From assembly GCA_027490925.1 (NCBI GenBank), contig JAIXXF010000025.1:1-64000 (forward strand): a DNA stretch of 64,000 nt, in the 5' to 3' direction. The notes below the pieces were generated by a model, which had not been told where the DNA came from, searched no databases, and saw only the letters and a list, made by a program, of their open reading frames with translations. How positions within the stretch are numbered: position 1 is the first letter of the stretch; each line of letters starts with the position of its first letter. Position numbers and translations under genes: made by a program. This document shows, one piece after another, positions 1 through 8,728 of this stretch. This DNA comes from Comamonadaceae bacterium. GTDB taxonomy: Bacteria > Pseudomonadota > Gammaproteobacteria > Burkholderiales > Burkholderiaceae_C.

Positions 1-1
1 C

Positions 2-703
<702 letters not shown>

Positions 704-706
704 GCC

Positions 707-1123
707 ATGAACACCATCCACGTCGACGTCGTCAGCGCCGAGGAGTCCATCTTCTCGGGGGAGGCCCGGTTCGTGGCCTTGCCCGGAGAGTCGGGCGAAT
801 TGGGCATCTACCCGCGCCACACCCCTCTGATCACGCGGATCCGAGCCGGTTCGGTGAGAATTGAAAAGGCCGACGGCAGCGAGGAGTTCGTGTTCGTGGC
901 GGGTGGTATTTTGGAAGTACAACCCGACCATGTGACCGTGTTGTCCGACACCGCGATCCGAGGCAAAGATTTGGACGACGAGAAAGCCAATGCCGCGAAG
1001 GCCGCAGCGGAAGAAGCACTGAAAAACGCAAAAAGCGATTTGGATTTGGCCAAAGCGCAGTCGGAACTGGCCGTCATGGCAGCTCAGATCGCAGCACTTC
1101 GCAAGTACCGGCAAAAAAAGTGA
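707..1123 (+). CDS. atpC: ATP synthase F1 subunit epsilon
   Basis: Small subunit of the F1 central stalk that couples rotation to catalysis and inhibits ATP hydrolysis. The 138 residues match the family length. The N-terminal beta sandwich (roughly 1-85) begins [18 protein letters not shown] and contains the typical [12 protein letters not shown] segment. The C-terminal part (roughly 90-138) is an alanine- and lysine-rich helical hairpin. It is the last gene of the atp operon and is followed at once by a strong hairpin terminator. Confidence 0.97.
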   Translation: MNTIHVDVVSAEESIFSGEARFVALPGESGELGIYPRHTPLITRIRAGSVRIEKADGSEEFVFVAGGILEVQPDHVTVLSDTAIRGKDLDDEKANAAKAAAEEALKNAKSDLDLAKAQSELAVMAAQIAALRKYRQKK

Positions 1124-1143
1124 CCGGCGCCATTAAGTGATTG

Positions 1144-1171
1144 AAAAGCCCGACTCGCTCGGGCTTTTTTT
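1144..1171. terminator. Rho-independent terminator after atpC
   Basis: A perfect stem AAGCCCGA / TCGGGCTT with a short loop is flanked by A-rich sequence on the left and a T-run on the right. It ends the atp operon. The flanking A and T runs let it also work for fliA, which is transcribed towards it from the other side. Confidence 0.9.
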
Positions 1172-1284
1172 ATGGCGCAGGGATTTCAGGACGACGTCAA
1201 TACGAGACGCTGCAAAAGCCCGATCAGCGACCGAGACAAACCTGAGTGGCGCAGCGACAACACTGGGTTGGCGTCTGCAGCAAG

Positions 1285-2001
1285 TCAATGGGCTTTGAGG
1301 TTGGAACGCAACTTGGCGATCGACTGACCGTGAAGTTGGCACACACGCGATTCGGTGACCCCGAGCACTGCCGCGATGTCCTTGAGGTTCATGTCTTGTT
1401 CGTAATACATGGCCATGACATGCTGTTCACGCTCTGGAAGCACCCTGATGGCCGCCATCAGCGCACTGTGTTTTCGCTGGTCGCGCAAAAGCTGCATCGG
1501 GTCGGCGTCTGCGTTGCACACGTGGCGATCCAGAAAATCGTCGTCCCCATCGGTCGATGCGGTCAAATCTTCCAGGTAAACAATCTGAGTGCCCTTGGTT
1601 TGCCGGATGAGTTCGCGCAATTGCGCCAAAGTGCAGTTCATTTCCTTGGCCACCTCCGACTCTTGCGGGCGGCGACCCAAGCGTTGCTCCAACGTGTGAA
1701 CGACATGGTCAATTTCTTTTTGCGTGCGCCGCGAGCGCCGCGACACCCAGTCGCCCTCACGCAATTCGTCGATCATGGCGCCTCGAATGCGTCGAGACGC
1801 GAAGCTCTCAAACTGTACGCCTTGTGAAGCCTCAAAGCGACTCAGTGCCTCTGTCAAGCCCAGCATGCCGACCTGGATCAAATCGTCGATCTCTACGCTG
1901 GGTGGCAGTTTCAGCATAAGGCGCTTCGCAAGACGCCGAACAAGCGGGCTGTATGCCTCGAGTACCTCGCTGTTCACTGATGGGGTTTTGCGGGCTGCCA
2001 T
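1285..2001 (-). CDS. fliA: RNA polymerase sigma-28 factor FliA
   Basis: Alternative sigma factor for late flagellar and chemotaxis genes. The 238 residues fit the family. Region 2 covers about residues 10-95 (LIQVGMLGLTEALSRFE, then FASRRIRGAMIDELREGDWV). Region 3 covers about 100-155. Region 4 is the C-terminal helix-turn-helix (LPEREQHVMAMYYEQDMNLK, then LGVTESRVCQLH). The start has a GAGAG element about eight bases upstream. No flagellar structural gene is in the window, but flhC and flhD lie 1.2 kb away on the same strand, with a lipoprotein gene between them on the other strand. FlhDC normally activates fliA. Confidence 0.95.
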   Translation of the reverse strand: MAARKTPSVNSEVLEAYSPLVRRLAKRLMLKLPPSVEIDDLIQVGMLGLTEALSRFEASQGVQFESFASRRIRGAMIDELREGDWVSRRSRRTQKEIDHVVHTLEQRLGRRPQESEVAKEMNCTLAQLRELIRQTKGTQIVYLEDLTASTDGDDDFLDRHVCNADADPMQLLRDQRKHSALMAAIRVLPEREQHVMAMYYEQDMNLKDIAAVLGVTESRVCQLHGQSIAKLRSNLKAH

Positions 2002-2466
2002 GGGCCAGCTCTCTCGTCACTAACGATTCAGGAAAGCCAAACAACCGCTCGCCAAGGGCATGCCGTAGAGCGAGCGCCTGAATGACGCAGCATGCAATCA
2101 GTGTGGGCGCAGAAGTGGCCGGGTAATCCGTAGAAAACAGGGCTGAATCCCGTCCAAATAGACCGGGGGCGGTTGACCAGCAAAAAGAATCGGACTCCCT
2201 ACCGATGCGAATGCGACGTGAGAACGGCGGTTTCGGAAAATTGCTACAGTGGGGAAAAAGTCACACCGCACCATGTAAAATCGGCTTGCGGAGACATGAA
2301 CACAGGGTGCGCTCTGGGTTGACCAACGAAAAAGATTTGCCGATGGAGGGCAAGCAACTTATCGAACTGGATGCCGGACATTCTCATGAACTGGCATAAC
2401 AGACGTATACTTTAGTTTAAGCTGCCCCGAGCGGCGTCGATTTAATTTACAGAGGATGGTTAGGAT
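2002..2466. other. Divergent intergenic region fliA / Pal-like gene
   Basis: This 465-base region separates two divergently transcribed genes and should hold both promoters. A good -10 hexamer (TATACT, 2406-2411) lies 55 bases upstream of the lipoprotein start, but its -35 is poor (TTCTCA at 2381). A purine-rich AGAGGATGG precedes the lipoprotein ATG. No clear FlhDC box was recognised upstream of fliA. A 64-codon open frame at 2205-2399 has no coding character and was not called. Confidence 0.5.
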
Positions 2467-3072
2467 ATGAAACTACTCGTTACAGCACTCACGCTGCTTG
2501 GCTTGCTGATCACCGGCTGCTCCAGCTCCAAGCCCGCGACCCCAGACCAAGTGTCTGTCTATTACTACGGCAACCGCGCTGGTTCTGGATCGGGCTCTGG
2601 TTCCGGTTCTGGTTTGGGCAACGGCGCAGGTGTTGGTTCCGGATTCGGCTCCGGCAACGACGGCGCTGGTTCGCAAGCCATCGCCACCAACCGTCCTGCC
2701 GCTGTGAGCGCTGCTGTGCCCGCCGAAGGCGAAGGCCCCGCTGGCGTGCCCACCATCGTTTATTTCGACTACGACAGCTTCGTGGTGAAGCCCGAGTTTC
2801 AGAGCATCGTGGCAGCGCACGCCAAGTTCTTGGCCGCCAACCCGACACGCAAAGTTTTACTGGAAGGCCACACCGACCAGCGCGGTGGCAGCGAGTACAA
2901 CTTGGCCCTGGGCCAGAAACGTGCGGAAGCCGTGTTGAAGTCTTTGACGCTGCAAGGCGCACCTGCTGGCAGCCCAGAGCCCGTGAGTTTTGGTAAGGAA
3001 AAGCTGGCCTCGACCGAAGCCACTGAAAAAGGCTACGCGCTGAACCGCCGCGTCGAATTCCGTTACCGTTGA
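2467..3072 (+). CDS. OmpA/Pal-family peptidoglycan-binding lipoprotein
   Basis: Predicted outer-membrane lipoprotein that clamps the envelope to peptidoglycan. Residues 1-18 form a lipoprotein signal ending in the lipobox LITGC. Residues about 38-68 are a low-complexity glycine-serine linker (GSGSGSGSGLGNG and similar). From about residue 95 comes an OmpA C-terminal domain with YFDYDSFVVKP, the peptidoglycan-binding motif EGHTDQRGGSEYNLALGQKR and the closing NRRVEFRYR. This is close to Pal, but no tol genes are adjacent, so it may be a Pal paralogue. It stands alone, with its own promoter region and a hairpin terminator shared with flhC. Confidence 0.9.
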   Translation: MKLLVTALTLLGLLITGCSSSKPATPDQVSVYYYGNRAGSGSGSGSGSGLGNGAGVGSGFGSGNDGAGSQAIATNRPAAVSAAVPAEGEGPAGVPTIVYFDYDSFVVKPEFQSIVAAHAKFLAANPTRKVLLEGHTDQRGGSEYNLALGQKRAEAVLKSLTLQGAPAGSPEPVSFGKEKLASTEATEKGYALNRRVEFRYR

Positions 3073-3110
3073 ACGGGAAGGCGTTGATCGCCTGATTGAC
3101 ACAACAAATA

Positions 3111-3140
3111 AAAGCCCGTCACACGACGGGCTTTTTCTTT
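3111..3140. terminator. Bidirectional terminator between Pal-like gene and flhC
   Basis: The stem AAGCCCGTC / GACGGGCTT with a three-base ACA loop is followed by TTTTTCTTT and preceded by AATAAA. It lies between two convergent genes and should serve both. Confidence 0.88.
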
Positions 3141-3169
3141 ATGGGTGCGAGCCTTACAAGGGCAACGAA

Positions 3170-3706
3170 TCAGTGAAGATGGATGGCACCAGACGCCTGC
3201 CCCTTACCTGCGCGTGCTGGCGGGTTGCACAGCCCGCACACGTAGTGCTTGGCGTTTTCGTAAGGCTCGCTCACGAACAGGCCACCACAATGAGAGCAGC
3301 GCGTCATGGTCAGCATGCCGTTGTCGACGAACTTCATCAGGCGCCAGGCGCGAGTCACAGACAACAAGGGCTCCACGTCGCACGCCAGGGTTTGTTCGGC
3401 ATACAAACTGTAGGCCTTGATCACTGAATCGATTTCCTCCAGCGCGCTGGTCTTGGAAATGTACTCGTGGATGTTGAGAAAAAGCGACGCGTGGATGTTG
3501 GGCTGCCACGTCAGGAACCAGTCGGTGGAAAACGGCAGCTGCCCTTTGGAAGGCGACTTGCCCGACACTTCTTTGTACAAACGCAACAAACGCTCGTATG
3601 ACAGGCTGGTTTCGGTTTCCAGCACCTGCAAACGCGCGCCCAACTGGATCAGGGTCACCGCGCGTTCGATTTGGCGTGTTTCGTTGAGAATGCTTTTGAC
3701 GATCAT
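3170..3706 (-). CDS. flhC: Flagellar transcriptional activator FlhC
   Basis: Zinc-binding subunit of the FlhD4C2 master activator of flagellar genes. The 178 residues begin SILNETRQIERAVTLIQLGA and carry the metal-binding quartet C137-x2-C140 and C157-x2-C160 (RCSHCGGLF, then YVCGLCNPP). It is transcribed after flhD with a 99-base gap, as one operon. The family is restricted mainly to enteric and betaproteobacteria, which supports the taxonomic inference. Confidence 0.96.
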   Translation of the reverse strand: MIVKSILNETRQIERAVTLIQLGARLQVLETETSLSYERLLRLYKEVSGKSPSKGQLPFSTDWFLTWQPNIHASLFLNIHEYISKTSALEEIDSVIKAYSLYAEQTLACDVEPLLSVTRAWRLMKFVDNGMLTMTRCSHCGGLFVSEPYENAKHYVCGLCNPPARAGKGQASGAIHLH

Positions 3707-3805
3707 GGGGACCCCGGTTCAGTGAGTGGGTGAGTAACCAAATGTGGTGGATGCGGGTGGATTTCTCTGGCGCAATCAGATTAAGAAGAGCTCAGCGCCG
3801 ATCGC

Positions 3806-4135
3806 TCACATGGCTTCTTTGAAATTCCCGGCCATCAAGATGTTGGCGTGCAAGCGGGCGGTTTGCGGACTGGCCGACTTGTTCAGGTTGCTCTGGGTGA
3901 GCAGATTCCAGACGGCGCTGTCGTCCATGCGGAAGCGGCACAACAGCGTGTTGAGAGACGCCACTTTCATCAGCTGTGCGGGCGACAGGCCTGCGATCAG
4001 GTCTGCGGTCTGCTCGGAAATGCCCAATCGAAACAGCGCGTTGACTTTGTCTTGCCGAATCAGGTTTTGAGCCAACATCAAATAGGACATGTTGGTTTCG
4101 CGGATGTCGTCGAGGATCTGGTCGTCTTGCTTCAT
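3806..4135 (-). CDS. flhD: Flagellar transcriptional activator FlhD
   Basis: Partner of FlhC in the master regulator of motility. The 109 residues match the usual length. The typical core is present: ETNMSYLMLAQNLIRQDK, then LGISEQTADLIAGLSPAQLM and the C-terminal LHANILMAG. It is first in the flhDC operon. A 233-base region upstream separates it from the response-regulator gene on the same strand and contains a 19-bp palindrome about 140 bases before the start. Confidence 0.96.
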   Translation of the reverse strand: MKQDDQILDDIRETNMSYLMLAQNLIRQDKVNALFRLGISEQTADLIAGLSPAQLMKVASLNTLLCRFRMDDSAVWNLLTQSNLNKSASPQTARLHANILMAGNFKEAM

Positions 4136-4274
4136 GGTGGGCTCCGTCGCAGGGGTTCAATCGTGTCGGCTACAGGGGGGTGTGTTCGCTGCCGTTGAAT
4201 GAATTGTGCGGGCGCTCCAAAGCCGCTTGAGTGCGGTGCGCTCTGTAAATCGTGTCTCGGAAACTGGGGGGCCT

Positions 4275-4293
4275 TGTCAGACAAATTCCGACA
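4275..4293. promoter_or_regulatory. 19-bp palindromic element upstream of flhDC
   Basis: TGTCAG, seven bases (ACAAATT), then CCGACA. The arms are inverted with one mismatch. The same element, identical at 18 of 19 positions, occurs at 53722-53740 upstream of another gene. Its place in the flhD upstream region suggests a regulator-binding site; the regulator is unknown. Confidence 0.5.
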
Positions 4294-4368
4294 CGGAAGC
4301 GGTCCAGATCTCAAGTTACTCGGAGGGCGGCTGCCCTGCCAAGCCCCTACCTAGGGCCTGGCGGCGAC

Positions 4369-4998
4369 TCAAACCAAGCCGCAACGGATGGCGTAGACCG
4401 TGAGCTCGGCGTTGTTGGCGAGCTTGAGCTTTTCCAACACCCGGGCGCGGTAAACGCTGACGGTTTTGGGGCTGAGCATCAGCTCTTCGGCGATGTCGGA
4501 CAAACGCTTGCCGGAGGCGATTTTGAGCAGCGTCTGCATCTCACGGTCGGACAAGGTGTTGTGCAGCGCCTGGGTTGGCTCCTGCGTCAGGCTGTCCACC
4601 AGCATCTGCGCGATCTCAGGGGTCACGTACTTGCGACCCGAGGCCACGGTGCGCACCGCATTGATCAAAAGCATCGGGTCACCGGCCTTGTTGACGTAAC
4701 CCGATGCGCCCGCGCGCAGGCTGCGGATCGCGTACTGGTCTTCCGGGTACATGGAGACCATCAGCACCTTGAGCGGCATGCCCTCGGCTTTGAGGGTGGT
4801 GAGCACGTCCAAGCCGTCGCGACCCGGCAGGTTGATGTCGAGCAGCAGCACATCGCAGGTGGCGTTGCGAAGCACCTCGCGCAACTCACCGTAGTCCGAG
4901 GCCTCGCCCACAACGCGGATGTCGACAGCCTCGGTCAGGGTGTCGCGGATGCCCCGGCGCACCAAGGCGTGGTCGTCACACAACACCACGCGGATCAT
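4369..4998 (-). CDS. NarL/FixJ-family response regulator
   Basis: DNA-binding response regulator of 209 residues. The receiver domain (1-120) has the acidic pair D8-D9, the phosphoacceptor D54 in LLLDINLPGRDG and a conserved lysine in GYVNKAG. The C-terminal LuxR-type helix-turn-helix (about 145-209) shows LSDREMQTLLKIASGK and LSPKTVSVYRARVLEKL. Its start codon overlaps the stop of the kinase gene (ATGA), so the two are translationally coupled and form a pair. The pair is transcribed directly towards flhDC, which makes motility a plausible but unproven target. Confidence 0.93.
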   Translation of the reverse strand: MIRVVLCDDHALVRRGIRDTLTEAVDIRVVGEASDYGELREVLRNATCDVLLLDINLPGRDGLDVLTTLKAEGMPLKVLMVSMYPEDQYAIRSLRAGASGYVNKAGDPMLLINAVRTVASGRKYVTPEIAQMLVDSLTQEPTQALHNTLSDREMQTLLKIASGKRLSDIAEELMLSPKTVSVYRARVLEKLKLANNAELTVYAIRCGLV

Positions 4999-6116
4999 GG
5001 GGTGCCCCCGGCGGGCGAGGTGTCGGCATACAGCCCAGGGTCAGTGAGCGGCACCGACAGAATCACTGCCGTACCTTGTTGGTTGGTGCTCACGTCCACC
5101 CAACCGCCGACTGTGCGGGCGCGTTCGTGCAAGCCACGTATGCCGAACGACTTCGGTTTGGCCAAATCCTCGTCACCCAAACCCTTGCCGTTGTCACTGA
5201 TCTCCAGCGATAGCACGCCAGTGTCTGGCGTCATGTAAACCGACACCTCGGTGGCCCCCGCGTGTTTAGACACGTTGGTGAGCGCTTCCTGCGCCGTTCT
5301 GTAAGCCACCTGTTGCACCTCGTCGGGTAGCTTGATCTGCTGGTGAGTGGTGTGGAACACGGTTTTGATGCCAGTGCGCTTCTCAAAACCGCGGGCCAGC
5401 CATTCGATGGCGTGCACCAGACCTTGGTCCAGCACCGCCGGCCGCAGGTTGACCATGATGCGCTGGGTTGACTGAATGGCCTGGTCGATCGTCTCCAGTG
5501 CGCTGGCCGCGCGGCTGGAGATGCGCTCGTCGGTGGTGTGACGGCCGATCCACGACAGGTCGAACTTGAGCGCCGTAAGCACACTACCGATCTCGTCGTG
5601 GATTTCGCGGGCGATGGTGGTGCGCTCGGTCTCGATGCTGGTTTGCAGGTGCCGCGCAAGCTCAGCAATGCGTTGCTGAGATTCCTGCAGCCGCAGGTCG
5701 GCCTGCTGCTTGGCCACCAGGTTTTGGTGCGCCTCAATGGCCCGCTGCAGCGCCGGCCTGAGCCGGTGCAAGCCGTCTTTGAGCACGTAGTCGTTCGCGC
5801 CTTCGTGCAGCAGTTGAATCGCCGCCGTTTCTCCCACCGCACCCGACACGATGATGAATGGCGTCGTTGGGTCGCAACTGCGGGCCAGGCGCATCGCGTC
5901 CAGTGCGCTGCAGTCGGGCAGGCGGTAGTCGGCCAGCACCGCGTCAAAGCGCACCGCCCCCAGTTGACGGGCCAAGGCGTCGAAGGTGTCCACCCAAGTC
6001 AGCGTCGCAGAAAAACCGTCGCGCTGCAGTGCGATCTTCACCAGCTCATGGTCGGTGGGGTTGTCTTCCAGGTGGAGGATACGGAGCGGGGTCTGTGAAA
6101 GCGTTGCTGCGTCCAT
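4995..6116 (-). CDS. Soluble REC-histidine kinase (HisKA_3 type)
   Basis: Cytoplasmic sensor kinase partner of the adjacent NarL-type regulator. From the chosen ATG it has 373 residues. Residues about 10-125 are an N-terminal receiver domain with phosphoacceptor D63 (VLADYRLPDC) and K113. A coiled linker follows (about 126-160). The HisKA_3 dimerisation helix holds the predicted phospho-accepting H173 (TTIAREIHDEIG). The HATPase domain has the N-box QEALTNVSKHA, the G1 box DNGKGLG and GIRGLHERA. No membrane segment is seen, so the input is cytosolic or comes through phosphorylation of the receiver. The frame stays open for 53 more codons upstream, but that stretch looks non-coding. Confidence 0.88.
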   Translation of the reverse strand: MDAATLSQTPLRILHLEDNPTDHELVKIALQRDGFSATLTWVDTFDALARQLGAVRFDAVLADYRLPDCSALDAMRLARSCDPTTPFIIVSGAVGETAAIQLLHEGANDYVLKDGLHRLRPALQRAIEAHQNLVAKQQADLRLQESQQRIAELARHLQTSIETERTTIAREIHDEIGSVLTALKFDLSWIGRHTTDERISSRAASALETIDQAIQSTQRIMVNLRPAVLDQGLVHAIEWLARGFEKRTGIKTVFHTTHQQIKLPDEVQQVAYRTAQEALTNVSKHAGATEVSVYMTPDTGVLSLEISDNGKGLGDEDLAKPKSFGIRGLHERARTVGGWVDVSTNQQGTAVILSVPLTDPGLYADTSPAGGTP

Positions 6117-6331
6117 ACGGTTGGCGGTGACAATGCCCAGAGTGTGCACCAAACGATGAAAATTTCTGCGTGCCAAGAACGAGAATGGTCGACACGAACC
6201 GTGTTTGATGCGTAAATGGCAGCTCAGCCTTGGTCTTTGCTCAACCCATTGCTTCAAAAAGAATAGCGTTTTCATCGAGCGCCGGTGTTAAAGACCCTCG
6301 GCCAATGCATCAACCCCGTTAAGCTGCTGCC

Positions 6332-7108
6332 GTGACCCCGCTCGATGTGATCCAAGCCACCCAGCGCCGCCCGCCCGACCCTGACCTGATGGGCGCCGAC
6401 GTGGTGCTCGCGGGCGCTGGGGGCGCACTGGGCAACGCATTGCTGGCCCGACTCACATCCGCCCCGGGGGCGGGCCGCACACAGGTATTGGTGAAAGAAC
6501 CCTTCACCATGGCCATGCGCTCGGTGTCCACCGTGATGGTGTCCGCGCCGCTCAGCGCGTCAGCCGACGAGTGCTGCCCACCAGTGCGTGCCCAAGTGGC
6601 GGTGGTGGCGTTCGACGCCCCTCGCCTGTACCACCAACGCGAGCGCGCGCTGTGGATGCCCCAGCCGCATGAACTGCTGCCTCTCGCCACCTGGTTGCGC
6701 GCCGCCGGGGTGCACACGCTGGCGGTGGTGCTGCCCCACGCCCAGGGGCGGCTGCCAGCCGCTGTCCAGCAAGGTTTGGCCAACCTCGACGAACAGGCGT
6801 TGGTGGCCCTCGGGTTCGACCGCCTGTTGCTGGTTCGCACGCCCCGAAAGCCCGAGGCGCCTCAAAACCAGAGGCACCCGCTTCAACGGCTGGCCCAGCT
6901 GATGCTGTCGATTTTTGGCCACATGGTGCCGCCCTCAGAGCAGCCGGTGCGGCCCGCGCAGCTGGCTGGTTTCGTGGCCAGTGCACTGCGCCACGCCCCG
7001 CTGGGCACCCACGTGGCGGCGCCCGAGACGGTGTGGAACGCCTTGCAAGGCGACACCGACGCAGCGGTGAAGCGCTGGCTCAAGCCCATGGATGGGGATG
7101 CTGCCTAG
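6332..7108 (+). CDS. Unknown protein with nucleotide-binding-like N-terminus
   Basis: Not firmly recognised. The 258-residue product starts at GTG. Residues about 22-40 (ADVVLAGAGGALGNALLARL) look like the glycine-rich loop of a Rossmann fold, as in short NAD(P)-dependent epimerase-like proteins. The middle has alternating hydrophobic strands (VAVVAFDAPRLYHQRE, then TLAVVLPHAQG), consistent with that fold. There is no signal peptide or membrane segment. It is the first of four closely packed plus-strand genes, separated from the next by 58 bases. The fold is an inference from the motif; the function is unknown. Confidence 0.7.
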   Translation: MTPLDVIQATQRRPPDPDLMGADVVLAGAGGALGNALLARLTSAPGAGRTQVLVKEPFTMAMRSVSTVMVSAPLSASADECCPPVRAQVAVVAFDAPRLYHQRERALWMPQPHELLPLATWLRAAGVHTLAVVLPHAQGRLPAAVQQGLANLDEQALVALGFDRLLLVRTPRKPEAPQNQRHPLQRLAQLMLSIFGHMVPPSEQPVRPAQLAGFVASALRHAPLGTHVAAPETVWNALQGDTDAAVKRWLKPMDGDAA

Positions 7109-7166
7109 ACGCCGCGCGGGTTCAACCGGTTCGCGGCACAATGCAGGCCCACCCCACCGCCGCACC

Positions 7167-7616
7167 ATGTCCAAAGCCAAACTCCAAGCCGCCATCGTGG
7201 GTGGTACCGCCGACGACACCGAAGCCGCTTTCTACCAGGCACTGCACGACGGCGACACCGAGACGCTGATGGGCTGCTGGGCGGACGAAGACGAGGTGGT
7301 GTGCGTCCATCCGGGCGGGCCTCGGCTGGTGGGGCTGGCAGCGATCCGCGGTGCGTTCGAGGCGATGTTCGCCAACGGCACGATCCGCGTGTTCCCCGAG
7401 CGCACGCGAAAGGTTCAGTCGGTGGCCAGCGCGGTGCACAGCGTGCTGGAGCGGGTGGAGGTCATGACCGAAGACGGCCCGCGCGAGGCTTACGTCATTG
7501 CGACCAACGTTTACCACAAGACCGCGCAAGGCTGGCGCATGGTGGCCCACCACACCAGCCCAGGCACCCCGCACGACCTGCACGACAGCGCCGACTTTCC
7601 ATCCACCCTGCATTGA
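7167..7616 (+). CDS. NTF2/SnoaL-like (DUF4440-type) protein
   Basis: Small 149-residue protein of the NTF2-like superfamily, a cone-shaped fold used for ligand binding or as a simple enzyme. Evidence is the pattern EAAFYQALHDGDTETLMGCW, the central CVHPGGPRLVGLAAIRGAFE and the C-terminal YHKTAQGWRMVAHHTSP, all typical of SnoaL_3/DUF4440 proteins. The ATG in CACCATGTCC was chosen over an upstream in-frame ATG because the extra 25 residues overlap the previous gene and are arginine-rich. Its stop overlaps the start of the hydrolase gene (TGATG), so the two are likely co-translated. Confidence 0.82.
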   Translation: MSKAKLQAAIVGGTADDTEAAFYQALHDGDTETLMGCWADEDEVVCVHPGGPRLVGLAAIRGAFEAMFANGTIRVFPERTRKVQSVASAVHSVLERVEVMTEDGPREAYVIATNVYHKTAQGWRMVAHHTSPGTPHDLHDSADFPSTLH

Positions 7617-8728
7617 TGGACTTCACCTCGCCCCTGTGGCTGCCTGGCGGCAACGCCCAAACCATCTGGCCTGCGCTGTTTTCGCGCCGTACCCTCGGCC
7701 CCACGCCGCGCTACACCCGAGAGCGCTGGACCACCCCTGACCACGACTTCATCGACGTGGACTGGCTGGCCGGCGTTGCACCCCATGAGCCGCCGCTGCG
7801 CGCCGGTGAGGCCACGCCAGCGCATGCCGCGCACGGCGATGGCGAGCCGCGCACAACCGTCACCACCACACCGGCAGCGCGGCCGCTGTTGGTGCAGTTT
7901 CATGGGCTGGAAGGCTCGTCGACCAGCCATTACTCCCAAGCGTTTGCCGAGGTCGCACATGAACGAGGTTGGGCGTATGCGGTGCCGCATTTCCGGGGCT
8001 GTAGCGGCGAACTCAACCGCGCGCCGCGGGCCTACCACTCAGGTGACGTGGAGGAAATCGACTGGATTCTCCAGCGCTTCCACGCCTGGCAGGCCGAGCG
8101 CGGCGGCGGGCCGCTGTGGGTGGTGGGCATCTCGCTGGGCGGCAACGCCCTGATGCGGTGGGCCGCCGACCTGGGCGAGGCGGCCCGCCGGGTCGTCCAC
8201 GCCACCGCGGCGGTGTCGTCGCCGTTGGACCTGAGCGCCGGTGGCCATGCGATTGGTCGCGGCTTCAACCGGCTGGTCTACACCCGCATGTTCCTCAACA
8301 CCTTGAAGCCCAAGGCGCTCGCGCGGCTGGCACGCCACCCCGGCCTGTTCTCGGCCGATGCGATGCGAGCCGCCCGCGACCTGTGGGACTTCGACAATGT
8401 GTTCACCGCCCCGGTGCACGGCTTCCGCGACGCGCAAGACTACTGGCACCGCGCGTCGGCCAAGCCCCACCTGCATCGGCTGCGGGTGCCCGCTCTGCTG
8501 CTGAACGCCCGCAACGACCCCTTTGTCCCTGCCGATTCGCTGCCGCAGGCCCACGAGGTGAGCGACCATGTGACGCTGTGGCAACCCGAGCACGGCGGCC
8601 ATGTCGGCTTTCCGACCGGCCGCTGGCCCGGCCACGTGCGCGCCATGCCAGAAGCCGTCAGCGACTGGCTCGCCGGACATTCCAACCACCCCACCGCCAC
8701 ACCCTCGCCAGATCACGCACATGGATGA
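7616..8728 (+). CDS. YheT-type alpha/beta hydrolase
   Basis: Predicted alpha/beta-fold hydrolase of the YheT family (COG0429), 370 residues. It opens with FTSPLWLPGGNAQTIWPALF, a family signature. The oxyanion-hole region is VQFHGLEGSSTSHYS, the nucleophile elbow is VGISLGGNALMRW with the serine in GISLGG, and a late acid/histidine pair is suggested by NARNDPFVPADSL and EHGGHVGF. The substrate is unknown; related proteins act on esters. It overlaps the preceding NTF2-like gene by one base and the following gene by eight, so three genes form a coupled unit. Confidence 0.9.
   Translation: MDFTSPLWLPGGNAQTIWPALFSRRTLGPTPRYTRERWTTPDHDFIDVDWLAGVAPHEPPLRAGEATPAHAAHGDGEPRTTVTTTPAARPLLVQFHGLEGSSTSHYSQAFAEVAHERGWAYAVPHFRGCSGELNRAPRAYHSGDVEEIDWILQRFHAWQAERGGGPLWVVGISLGGNALMRWAADLGEAARRVVHATAAVSSPLDLSAGGHAIGRGFNRLVYTRMFLNTLKPKALARLARHPGLFSADAMRAARDLWDFDNVFTAPVHGFRDAQDYWHRASAKPHLHRLRVPALLLNARNDPFVPADSLPQAHEVSDHVTLWQPEHGGHVGFPTGRWPGHVRAMPEAVSDWLAGHSNHPTATPSPDHAHG

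Noticed and set aside
2205-2399. 64-codon open frame upstream of the Pal-like gene
   Set aside because: No ribosome site, no recognisable sequence, and it occupies the likely promoter region.
4252-5238. 328-codon plus-strand open frame
   Set aside because: Antisense to the response regulator and kinase genes, which are clearly real.
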